Under the pieces are notes generated by a model that was not told where the DNA came from, ran no database searches, and was given only the letters and a program-made list of their open reading frames with translations. A DNA stretch of 13,601 nucleotides, taken from NCBI GenBank assembly GCA_017441965.1, contig JAFSBF010000175.1:1-13601 (forward strand). The letters run 5' to 3'. The position numbers were made by a program, and so were the translations under genes. Positions within the stretch are counted from its first letter, which is position 1. Each line of letters starts with the position of its first letter. The stretch is from Clostridia bacterium (GTDB lineage: Bacteria; Bacillota; Clostridia; UMGS1883). This document shows positions 6,870 through 13,500 of this stretch, one piece after another.

Positions 6870-8893
6870 TTTTCTTTACCCGTTTTCACAAAATATTTTA
6901 CTGTGCGTACTGCGATAAGATTTAAGACATAAAGCACAAGACTTATTGCCATACCAACCAGAAATCCGTTCATAAGGCGTGTAAAGATAACGGATGAGGT
7001 AGTAAATACATGGCAAAAGCTGTTTAATACCGATGCAAAAAGAATTGACGAGCCTACAGTTAAGCACCACTGAAGAAGCGTGCACCGTGTGTTTTTGATA
7101 TAGTACAGAAGAAGCACCAGGCACGGCCAGCCGATAAGAAATTCCTTTGTTCGTGGGCGTGCGGGCATAATCTGGGTAATTGTGTTGCGCATAAAGTTTT
7201 CAAGTGGTGAAATACTCGTAACATTTCCGCTGCGGATAAGATATATCGCACCTGCTGCGCCAATTGCGCCTGCAATAATCACCCAGTAAACCTTTATATC
7301 TGCATTAAGGCATTTTATTACCTTTTTCATAAAATGCTCGTCCGTATTTTCACCAAATATCAAAACAAATGCCACTGCACTGTATGCTATCGGGATAATA
7401 AGCGAAAGCTTTATTCCCCTGAAAATTATTGAATTGAGGTAATAGTCAAGTCCTGACAGAAGAACTGTCTGCACAAATCCGCAAAGTGCAAGGCACAAAA
7501 GCGTAAGTGCAAGCGTGGAAACAATAAGCATAGCATCAGAGAGCTTTTTACGCATATTCTTGATAAATACCATTACTGCCGTAAAGGAGAAGCAGGAGGA
7601 AATAAGTGCAAAAAGAGTAGGATAAAGAAGCACTACTGCCTCAGGCGCAATATACGTAAAGAACACACCGAGGAGGCTTGCAATAATACCAAGAATGTAA
7701 AGCACGGGCATCTTCTTTCCGAAAAGCCATTCGAGCATCATAACACCCATAAGTATAATGAGCACCAATGCCGCCGCACTTACCAATTTTCTGTTAACTG
7801 TGTAGTCATAACGCATATCATAGCTTTGCGTATTAAAGCCTGCATCGGAAAGCTTTTCCATAACTGTCTTCGTAGCGATATTTGTTTTCTCGCTTTTTTT
7901 GCCGAAGGTATCAGTTCCGTTTGTAAGCTGATTTATCGTAACAAATCTGATATTTCTGTCAATAACGGAGTTAAGGATTTGGTAATAGCGCTTGTCTGAA
8001 ATGGTTGCGCCCGTATTCTTCGTTTCAAAATCTGCCGTGTCATAGCCACGCAGAACTTTTCCGTCTGCACTTTTTATAAGCTTTTCATAGCCGATAGGCT
8101 TCTGATTTGAAAGCTGCGTCTGATTTTCCGTCAGGATAAGATAAAGGTCACGCTCCTTAATCATACTGCAAAGTGCAGTGTAATTCTTTTTCTCCATTTT
8201 TTCCTGCGCCGAGCTGTCCTGTCCTTTTTTAAGGTTTATGAACTTTATACCGTACTTATTTACAATTTCATCTATATGCTTAATGTAACGGGTCTCTGAA
8301 TATGCATTTACCATCATAGAAAGAACAATGTCAAAGCCCTTTTTATGTGCATACTCAATTTTCTGCTCGTCAAAGCCGACCGCTACCTTCCACGCATCGC
8401 TTACGCCCTCATAAATAACGTATACGTCAGCACCGAGCGGTGTGGTCTTTTTTACATATTCATTTTCGGCATACTTTGCACTTATCCACTTATCCAGAAA
8501 TTCTTTACGCTCAGGACGTTTGGATATAAGAACATAGCTGTCATTATGAATTTTTCTGTCACCGGAGAGCTGCTTTATAATATCTTCGCTCTCGTCATCG
8601 TACTTATGACACAAAACATTGTATTTTATTCCCGTAATATCGCCTGCTGAAATGAGGGAGTTAATACTCTCCTCCCCTATAAGAAGTGTTTTTACACCCA
8701 TTTTCTTATTTTCATCAAGGGTTTTGTCAAATTCCTCCTGACTTAGTACCATTGCCGCATTATTGTAATTAAGTGCAAAAACCACATCATTATTTCTTTT
8801 CTCATTTTCTGCTCTGTGAAAAAACGTGGGTGCCATAATACCTACAATAAGCAGTATTATCATAAGACGGATAGCCAAGCTTCTTTTTATCAT
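6854..8893 (-). CDS. DUF5693 family multi-pass membrane protein
   Basis: This 679-residue protein is recognised as DUF5693 by its architecture and the signature ARPRTKEFLIGWP (578-590). Residues 7-23 form an N-terminal membrane segment. A large soluble region (about 28-370), probably outside the cell, contains alpha/beta elements such as GVKTLLIGEESI and FDIVLSMMVNAYSET. The C-terminal part (about 372-665) has roughly eight to ten hydrophobic helices. The function is not established. The family is found in Bacillota and some other monoderm or thick-walled lineages, in my recollection often near cell-wall polymer genes such as csaB. Here it follows a MurJ-like flippase by 12 bases, which fits a role in envelope polymer export or modification, but that is inference. 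Start ATG is supported by AAGGAG 7 bases upstream. It overlaps holB at its end. Confidence 0.85.
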   Translation of the reverse strand: MIKRSLAIRLMIILLIVGIMAPTFFHRAENEKRNNDVVFALNYNNAAMVLSQEEFDKTLDENKKMGVKTLLIGEESINSLISAGDITGIKYNVLCHKYDDESEDIIKQLSGDRKIHNDSYVLISKRPERKEFLDKWISAKYAENEYVKKTTPLGADVYVIYEGVSDAWKVAVGFDEQKIEYAHKKGFDIVLSMMVNAYSETRYIKHIDEIVNKYGIKFINLKKGQDSSAQEKMEKKNYTALCSMIKERDLYLILTENQTQLSNQKPIGYEKLIKSADGKVLRGYDTADFETKNTGATISDKRYYQILNSVIDRNIRFVTINQLTNGTDTFGKKSEKTNIATKTVMEKLSDAGFNTQSYDMRYDYTVNRKLVSAAALVLIILMGVMMLEWLFGKKMPVLYILGIIASLLGVFFTYIAPEAVVLLYPTLFALISSCFSFTAVMVFIKNMRKKLSDAMLIVSTLALTLLCLALCGFVQTVLLSGLDYYLNSIIFRGIKLSLIIPIAYSAVAFVLIFGENTDEHFMKKVIKCLNADIKVYWVIIAGAIGAAGAIYLIRSGNVTSISPLENFMRNTITQIMPARPRTKEFLIGWPCLVLLLYYIKNTRCTLLQWCLTVGSSILFASVLNSFCHVFTTSSVIFTRLMNGFLVGMAISLVLYVLNLIAVRTVKYFVKTGKEKWGII

Positions 8894-8905
8894 TTTCCCT
8901 CTCCT

Positions 8906-10399
8906 TTACTGCGGATTGTCCGCATTTCTTCCCTTTATCACCGTTTTTAAAACTCCGCTTGCTGCCAACGCTGCAATGTATACTATTGCGCAAAGTGCAA
9001 GCGGCAGTAAAAATGTAAATCTGCCGTACGTAATTGTGGGAAACATCGTTTTACACACTATAAATCCGACAAGCGCACACACGCCTGATATAATTATTTT
9101 TAAAAGATTTTTTCCCAGATCGCTGTCCATATAGTTTCCTATAACCTTTTTCATTCCAAAGGCAATCAAAGCTGCATAAAGCGTAAAGAGTAGCGTTGTA
9201 GTCACCGCTACAACAAAAACTTTTCCGCCCGAGAGCAGATTTAAAACTATTTTCAGTGCTATTACCAGCATTGTTCCTGCCACGGTATACGAATACCCCG
9301 CATCAAGGTATAAAAGCTTATTGAAAAGCTCCTGACAGACATAGCCCAGTGCGCCCATTGTATAAACAGCAAAAAGCACCGCCGTAGTTTTTGTAAGGTC
9401 AGGCGTAAACTGCCCACGCTCATAAAGAACGGCTATAAGCTGATTTCCAAAGCAGCTTACCGTTAATATAAACGGAATGAATATCACAAACATTACTACA
9501 ATGATGTATTTTACAAGGGAGCGTACATATTCTGTATTACCCTCCTCATAGTTACGGCTGATTGAGGGGAAAACGACATTACTCATCGCAACCACAAAGA
9601 CACTTGCTATAGTGATAAATAGGTTTGATGCGTAGTTTATGGTTGTTGCCGCACCGCTATCACCGCTTACAAACGCCTTATCAATCATAAAGCATACCTG
9701 AAACATCATATTTGATATGAAAATCCATATAAGCTCACGATTTCCGCCTGAAGAGGGCTTTTCACATTTTCCGCCCGTAAAAAGGCGATAACCCTTTTTA
9801 TAAAAAGACGGGAGCTGCACTGCAATATGCAAAAACCATCCGATTGTTGTCACTATTCCCACTGTTATAATATCGACATTTTTTATAAAGAGGGATGCTA
9901 TTATAACTACGTTAAACGGCAGGCTCATTATTGAGCTGATAAAAAACACACGGCAGTTCTGCAGCACACCTGAAATTATATATGCTATTATAACAAATAA
10001 AAATGACGGCAGCATTATATACATCATTTTAAGTGCAAGCGTGTAGCTCTCCCCTTCAATCCCCGGGAGCAGAAGACGAACTATCACACCTGAAAAAAGG
10101 TACATAACGAAAATAGCCGCAAGGGATATAATCGTTGTTTTCGTAATGAAATGCGAAACGTAGCTGCGCTTTTTCTCCTCAGTGTCACACTGCGTTTTAT
10201 TAAGATTTTTTATTACAAGAGTTGATAATGCAACCCCTATACCCGTAAAAATCAGATTTACAAGACCAAAAATCTGGAAGTACATATCGGTATATACACT
10301 TGCCCCGAACACCGATGCAAAAACAATATCTCTTAAAAAGCCGATGCCCTTGGCAAGCAATATACCGAGCACCACCATTATATATGCCGCTGCGTTCAC
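8906..10399 (-). CDS. MurJ/MviN-like lipid-linked polymer flippase (MOP superfamily)
   Basis: This 497-residue protein with about 14 membrane helices belongs to the MurJ/MviN branch of the MOP superfamily, which moves undecaprenyl-linked precursors such as lipid II outward across the membrane. The N-terminal helix-loop GIGFLRDIVFASVFGASVYTDMYF is the clearest match; R23 and D38 correspond to conserved MurJ residues. By eye, the helix-7 motif around YADRLMEF of E. coli MurJ reads YASNLFIT here (residues 256-263), so the conserved Arg and Glu are missing. It may therefore carry another substrate or be a divergent paralogue. GTG at 10399 is chosen as start because GGAGG lies exactly 7 bases before it and the promoter places the message start near 10425. 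The in-frame ATG at 10417 would have no RBS. It is the first gene of the seven-gene operon. Confidence 0.87.
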   Translation of the reverse strand: MNAAAYIMVVLGILLAKGIGFLRDIVFASVFGASVYTDMYFQIFGLVNLIFTGIGVALSTLVIKNLNKTQCDTEEKKRSYVSHFITKTTIISLAAIFVMYLFSGVIVRLLLPGIEGESYTLALKMMYIMLPSFLFVIIAYIISGVLQNCRVFFISSIMSLPFNVVIIASLFIKNVDIITVGIVTTIGWFLHIAVQLPSFYKKGYRLFTGGKCEKPSSGGNRELIWIFISNMMFQVCFMIDKAFVSGDSGAATTINYASNLFITIASVFVVAMSNVVFPSISRNYEEGNTEYVRSLVKYIIVVMFVIFIPFILTVSCFGNQLIAVLYERGQFTPDLTKTTAVLFAVYTMGALGYVCQELFNKLLYLDAGYSYTVAGTMLVIALKIVLNLLSGGKVFVVAVTTTLLFTLYAALIAFGMKKVIGNYMDSDLGKNLLKIIISGVCALVGFIVCKTMFPTITYGRFTFLLPLALCAIVYIAALAASGVLKTVIKGRNADNPQ

Positions 10400-10406
10400 A
10401 TTTAAA

Positions 10407-10411
10407 CCTCC
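10407..10411 (-). promoter_or_regulatory. Ribosome binding site deciding the GTG start of the flippase gene
   Basis: On the - strand GGAGG is followed by seven bases and GTG (10399-10397). It falls inside the codons of the longer version that starts at ATG 10417, so the longer start is unlikely. Confidence 0.8.
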
Positions 10412-10431
10412 AGTCATTAGTATACTATTAT

Positions 10432-10461
10432 ATAATACACCAAAAAAGGGGGTATAGTCAA
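10432..10461 (-). promoter_or_regulatory. Promoter of the flippase-DUF5693-holB-ricT operon
   Basis: On the - strand, -35 TTGACT (10461-10456) and -10 TATTAT (10437-10432) are 18 bases apart, predicting a start near 10425 and a leader of about 26 bases with the RBS in it. The -35 abuts the stop codon of the upstream lysR gene. No hairpin terminator for lysR is visible in the gap, so some read-through from lysR is possible. Confidence 0.6.
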
Positions 10462-10465
10462 GGTT

Positions 10466-11347
10466 TTAACTGTTTTTCGTAGCAAAGTTTTGCATAAAGG
10501 TTTTAAAGCTTTTCATACATCCCGAAAAGTAGGAATTTTCCTTCCATGCAAGGCTGACATTAACTTTCATAGGTGGATTTGTCTTTATTACTGCAAAACC
10601 CTTTTTTTTCTGTGCTGATGTAGCAAGCATAAATCCTGCTGCTACATTATTTGAAACAATGCTCTGCAGCGTGGAAAGCTGCTCCGTCTGCAAAAGGATA
10701 TTCGGCTTGATATTTGAGGCAGCAAACCATTTTTTTACCTCCTCCGTATTAAAAAAGCCTTCTTTAAACAAAATCAGCGGAGTATCCTCAAGGTCTTTTG
10801 CAGATACGCTCTTTTTCTGCGAAAGAGAATTTTGCTCCGATACACAGAACACTATTTCAGGTTGCATAATTTCAAGTATGGACAGGTTTTGCTGCGTAAC
10901 TTTTTCGTGTGGCATAAAAATCATATCCAAAAGGTCATCGGAAAGCTTTTCAAGCAGTTCCTTCTGACTTCCCTCCATAATCTCAAGCCGTACGTCAGGG
11001 TGCATCGGTTGAAATTCACTGTAAATATGCGGCAGTATAACACTGCCAATCATTGGCGGCACACCAAGACGCAAAATTTTGCGCTCTTTTCCCAAGTCTC
11101 CCATAATGTTTTCAATCTGCTCCGCACCGGAAAGTAACTCCTTGCTCATTTTAAAAAGCAATTCCCCCTCAGGCGTTAAAAGCATTCCGCGATATTGGCG
11201 TAAAAAAAGCTTCACGCCAAATTCTTTTTCAAGCTCTTTTATAGCATTTGAAAGTGATGGTTGTGAAATATGCAGGTACTCAGCCGCCCCTGATACAGTT
11301 TTATATGTACACACGGCATTAAAGTATTTAAGTTGATTAAGGTTCAT
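10466..11347 (-). CDS. LysR-family transcriptional regulator, divergent to the malate/tartrate-type dehydrogenase
   Basis: This 293-residue protein has standard LysR architecture. An N-terminal winged helix-turn-helix (about 1-60; recognition region VSGAAEYLHISQPSLSNAIKELEKEFGVKLF) is followed by a linker helix and a periplasmic-binding-like effector domain from about residue 90 (RKILRLGVPPMIGSVILPHIYSEF). It is transcribed away from the decarboxylating dehydrogenase gene, the same relation as E. coli dmlR with dmlA, so it probably activates that gene in response to a hydroxydicarboxylate; this is inference from position. Start ATG has GGAGGGG 5 bases upstream. A promoter with TTGACA and TACAAT 17 bases apart reads into it, and the likely operator lies between these boxes, suggesting autorepression. 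Confidence 0.93.
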   Translation of the reverse strand: MNLNQLKYFNAVCTYKTVSGAAEYLHISQPSLSNAIKELEKEFGVKLFLRQYRGMLLTPEGELLFKMSKELLSGAEQIENIMGDLGKERKILRLGVPPMIGSVILPHIYSEFQPMHPDVRLEIMEGSQKELLEKLSDDLLDMIFMPHEKVTQQNLSILEIMQPEIVFCVSEQNSLSQKKSVSAKDLEDTPLILFKEGFFNTEEVKKWFAASNIKPNILLQTEQLSTLQSIVSNNVAAGFMLATSAQKKKGFAVIKTNPPMKVNVSLAWKENSYFSGCMKSFKTFMQNFATKNS

Positions 11348-11373
11348 AATTTCCCCTCCATTGCTCTTAATAT

Positions 11374-11402
11374 ATTGTATAGTTTTTAGCTATATTTGTC
11401 AA
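11374..11402 (-). promoter_or_regulatory. lysR promoter
   Basis: On the - strand, -35 TTGACA (11402-11397) and -10 TACAAT (11379-11374) are 17 bases apart, near consensus. The predicted start is about 11367, giving a leader of about 20 bases that contains GGAGGGG. Confidence 0.75.
11378..11394. promoter_or_regulatory. Candidate LysR operator (TATAG-N7-CTATA dyad, T-N11-A type)
   Basis: The dyad TATAG-N7-CTATA contains the T-N11-A core typical of LysR-type sites. Its centre (about 11386) is 64 bases upstream of the predicted dehydrogenase start site, where LysR regulators bind constitutively, and lies between the -35 and -10 of lysR, suiting autorepression. A second dyad, ATATATTT-N7-AAATATAT (11405-11427), touches the dehydrogenase -35 and could be the activation site, although it is AT-rich and so weaker evidence. 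Confidence 0.55.
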
Positions 11403-11414
11403 TAATATATTTAT

Positions 11415-11443
11415 TTTACAAATATATAAAACAGTGATATACT
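11415..11443 (+). promoter_or_regulatory. Promoter of the malate/tartrate-type dehydrogenase gene
   Basis: -35 TTTACA (11415-11420), 17 bases, and extended -10 TGA-TATACT (11435-11443). The predicted start near 11450 leaves about 20 bases before the ATG at 11471, including the GGAGG site, and excludes the ATG at 11456 as a useful start. Confidence 0.65.
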
Positions 11444-11457
11444 AAAGAAAAAACTAT

Positions 11458-11462
11458 GGAGG
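11458..11462 (+). promoter_or_regulatory. Ribosome binding site deciding the ATG 11471 start
   Basis: GGAGG followed by eight bases and ATG at 11471. The in-frame ATG at 11456 overlaps this site and has no RBS of its own. Confidence 0.85.
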
Positions 11463-11470
11463 TTAACAGT

Positions 11471-12538
11471 ATGAACGTGCATAAAATTGCCGTCATTGCA
11501 GGTGACGGAATAGGTCCCGAGGTAATAGAGGAAGGTGTAAAGGTTTTAAATGAGGTAGCGCGCCTTGACGGAGGTTTCCGCTTTGAATTTACGCATTTTC
11601 CATGGGGGTGCGAATATTACAAGGAAACAGGTAGAATGATGGCTCCTGACGGAATAGAGCAGCTTAGTAAGTTTGATGCTGTATTTTTGGGTGCAGTTGG
11701 CTCACCCGGCGTTCCTGACCATATTTCACTGTGGGATTTGCTGCTTGTTATAAGAAAAAGCTTTGACCAGTACATAAATCTTCGCCCCGTAAAGCTCCTT
11801 TCGGGCGCTCCTTGTCCGCTTAAAGATGTTAAGGCAGAAGATGTTGACATGGTTTTTGTCCGCGAAAACACAGAGGGCGAATATGCAGGCAGCGGAAGCT
11901 GGTTATTCAGGGATAAGCCAAACGAAGTAGTAATTCAGGATGGTGTTTTTTCCCGCAAAGGGTGCGAGCGTGTCATAAGATACGCCTACGAGCTTGCAAA
12001 AGCACAAAACAAAACGCTCACAAGCATCAGTAAGGCAAATGCACTCAACTATTCTATGGTTTTCTGGGATCAGATTTTTGAGGAAGTTGGAAAAGACTAT
12101 CCCGAAGTAAAGACATACTCCTATCTTGTAGATGCAGCAAGTATGTTTATGATTAAAGACCCGAAGCGTTTTGAGGTGGTTGTCACATCTAATCTGTTCG
12201 GTGATATCCTGACCGATTTGGGTGCAGCAATAGCAGGCGGAATGGGACTTGCAGCAGGTGCAAATCTTAACCCCGAGCGCACCTTCCCCTCTATGTTCGA
12301 GCCTATTCACGGTTCTGCACCCGACATTGCAGGGCAAGGCAAGGCAAATCCCCTTGCAACTGTATGGTCTGCATCTCAAATGCTTGACTTCTTCGGCTAC
12401 ACAACTTGGGGTAAAAAGCTTATAGACTGTATCGAGGAAGTTCTCTGCGATAAGAGAGTTCTTACCCCCGACCTCGGTGGCAGCGCAACAACTAAAGAGG
12501 TGGGCGACGAAATCATAAGAAAAATACGCGAAAGCTAA
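11471..12538 (+). CDS. D-malate/tartrate-type decarboxylating dehydrogenase (isocitrate/isopropylmalate dehydrogenase family)
   Basis: This 355-residue enzyme belongs to the beta-decarboxylating dehydrogenases: NAD- and divalent-metal-dependent oxidation plus decarboxylation of a 2-hydroxyacid. The closest remembered match is E. coli DmlA and the tartrate dehydrogenases, rather than leucine-pathway LeuB. Supporting motifs are IAGDGIGPEV near the N-terminus, HFPWGCEYYKETGRMMAPD (42-60), GAVGSPGVPDHISLWDLLL, and substrate arginines R95, R105 and R131 in the family pattern. The Y138 region is RENTEGEYAG, K188 is in SISKANAL, and the metal aspartates D245 and D249 are in NLFGDILTDLG. EPIHGSAPDIAGQGKANP (277-294) is the cofactor loop. 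D-malate is oxidised to pyruvate by this subgroup, but meso-tartrate or related substrates remain possible. Divergent from a LysR regulator; a hydrolase gene follows after 61 bases. Start ATG 11471 follows GGAGG by 8 bases; ATG 11456 is rejected. Confidence 0.9.
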   Translation: MNVHKIAVIAGDGIGPEVIEEGVKVLNEVARLDGGFRFEFTHFPWGCEYYKETGRMMAPDGIEQLSKFDAVFLGAVGSPGVPDHISLWDLLLVIRKSFDQYINLRPVKLLSGAPCPLKDVKAEDVDMVFVRENTEGEYAGSGSWLFRDKPNEVVIQDGVFSRKGCERVIRYAYELAKAQNKTLTSISKANALNYSMVFWDQIFEEVGKDYPEVKTYSYLVDAASMFMIKDPKRFEVVVTSNLFGDILTDLGAAIAGGMGLAAGANLNPERTFPSMFEPIHGSAPDIAGQGKANPLATVWSASQMLDFFGYTTWGKKLIDCIEEVLCDKRVLTPDLGGSATTKEVGDEIIRKIRES

Positions 12539-12547
12539 GCTTTTTCA

Positions 12548-12576
12548 TTGAAACAGCAAAAACATTATGATACCAT
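12548..12576 (+). promoter_or_regulatory. Possible promoter before the B3-like hydrolase gene
   Basis: TTGAAA (12548-12553), 17 bases, then TGA-TACCAT (12568-12576). The -10 is imperfect, and the predicted start would fall almost on the AGGAG site (12585-12589), so this may be chance and the gene may simply be read from the dehydrogenase promoter. Confidence 0.3.
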
Positions 12577-12599
12577 AATTTAGTAGGAGTGTGATATAA

Positions 12600-13361
12600 A
12601 TGTTTACAAGACAGAGTTTTAAAAATCATTATGAAGGTATAATTGAGCCATTCAGAATTATCGGCAATGTATATTTTGTAGGTACATTCCCTGCGTCATC
12701 GCACCTGATAGACACAGGAGATGGTCTTATTCTGATTGATACGGGCTATAACGACACTCTCTTTTTACTAATAAATTCAATTTATAAACTGGGGTTTTCA
12801 CCGCAGGATATAAAATATATAATTCACACTCACTGGCACTGGGACCATACGGAGGCTACGGCAGCGCTTGTTCATCTGTGTGGTGCAAAAACCTTTATTG
12901 GTGAAAAGGATTTTGAAAATGCCAAAAAATACTTTATTCCCGATGTATGCCTTAAAGACGGGGATGTTATAGAGCTTGGCAACACAAAAATAAATGTAAT
13001 GGAAACTCCCGGTCATACAAGGGGCTGTATTTCCCTTTTCTTTGAAGCAGATGAAAACGGAATAAAATATCAGGTAGGAACATTTGGCGGTGCCGGTGCA
13101 AATACTCTCAGGAAAGGCTCCTTTGACTATGAAGGTTGCAGAGAAGATTACAGAAACTCTCTCAATATGCTCAGAAAGAAAAAAGTGGATGTCTTTATTG
13201 GAAATCACGTATGGAACAACGATACACAGACCAAAGGCGATATTCTGCGCACAACGGGGGAAAATAGGTTTATTAACTCTGAAATTTGGTATGAGTTTCT
13301 TGATTTTTGCGAAAAAAGGCTTGATAAGGTAATTGAGGATGAGGCAGCAGACAAAAAATGA
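12600..13361 (+). CDS. MBL-fold metallo-hydrolase, B3-like metal-site layout
   Basis: This 253-residue, apparently cytoplasmic protein has the metallo-beta-lactamase fold. The metal motif HWHWDH is at 78-83, preceded by YIIHT. The next ligand is H139 in ETPGHTRGC, and a further histidine is H203 in IGNHVWNN. The bridging Asp of glyoxalase II-type enzymes (usually in a GD-x-LF context) is not seen where expected (QVGTFGGAGA, 158-166). The spacing of H78/H80, D82/H83, H139 and H203 instead resembles subclass B3 beta-lactamases and their many non-lactamase relatives. No signal peptide is visible, which argues against a secreted beta-lactamase. Substrate unknown; a lactone or thioester linked to the preceding dehydrogenase is possible but only a guess. 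AGGAG lies 10 bases before the ATG. It follows the dehydrogenase by 61 bases on the same strand and ends at a strong terminator. Confidence 0.85.
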   Translation: MFTRQSFKNHYEGIIEPFRIIGNVYFVGTFPASSHLIDTGDGLILIDTGYNDTLFLLINSIYKLGFSPQDIKYIIHTHWHWDHTEATAALVHLCGAKTFIGEKDFENAKKYFIPDVCLKDGDVIELGNTKINVMETPGHTRGCISLFFEADENGIKYQVGTFGGAGANTLRKGSFDYEGCREDYRNSLNMLRKKKVDVFIGNHVWNNDTQTKGDILRTTGENRFINSEIWYEFLDFCEKRLDKVIEDEAADKK

Positions 13362-13363
13362 GG

Positions 13364-13402
13364 CAGATTGGGGTCCTTCCCCAATCTGTTTTATTTTATT
13401 AT
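13364..13402 (+). terminator. Intrinsic terminator after the B3-like hydrolase gene
   Basis: A perfect 10-bp stem, CAGATTGGGG (13364-13373) with CCCCAATCTG (13379-13388), loop TCCTT, followed by the T-rich TTTTATTTTATTATT. It starts three bases after the stop codon. Confidence 0.93.
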
Positions 13403-13435
13403 TGAGGTTTTCATAACAATAATCACCTTTATCCC

Positions 13436-13465
13436 GTTGCAATTGTAACTTTATTATGTTAAAAT
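13436..13465 (+). promoter_or_regulatory. Promoter of the Y-family polymerase gene, with an overlapping dyad
   Basis: -35 TTGCAA (13437-13442), 17 bases, extended -10 TGT-TAAAAT (13457-13465), predicted start about 13472. The imperfect palindrome GTTGCAATTGTAAC (13436-13449, one mismatch) covers the -35 and could be an operator. It does not match the usual Gram-positive SOS box. Confidence 0.5.
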
Positions 13466-13500
13466 TCATTTATGACATACTATCTAAAGGCGGTGAGAGA

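Noticed and set aside
11456..11470. Upstream in-frame ATG for the malate/tartrate-type dehydrogenase
   Set aside because: It overlaps the GGAGG that serves the ATG at 11471 and would begin about 6 bases after the predicted transcript start.
12530..12547. GAAAG-CTAAG-CTTTTT hairpin at the end of the dehydrogenase gene
   Set aside because: The stem is only four or five weak pairs with a short T-run, too poor to call a terminator.
12798..13469. 223-codon open frame on the - strand
   Set aside because: It runs antisense through the MBL hydrolase, whose metal motifs are intact, and crosses its terminator; no RBS or family similarity is visible.
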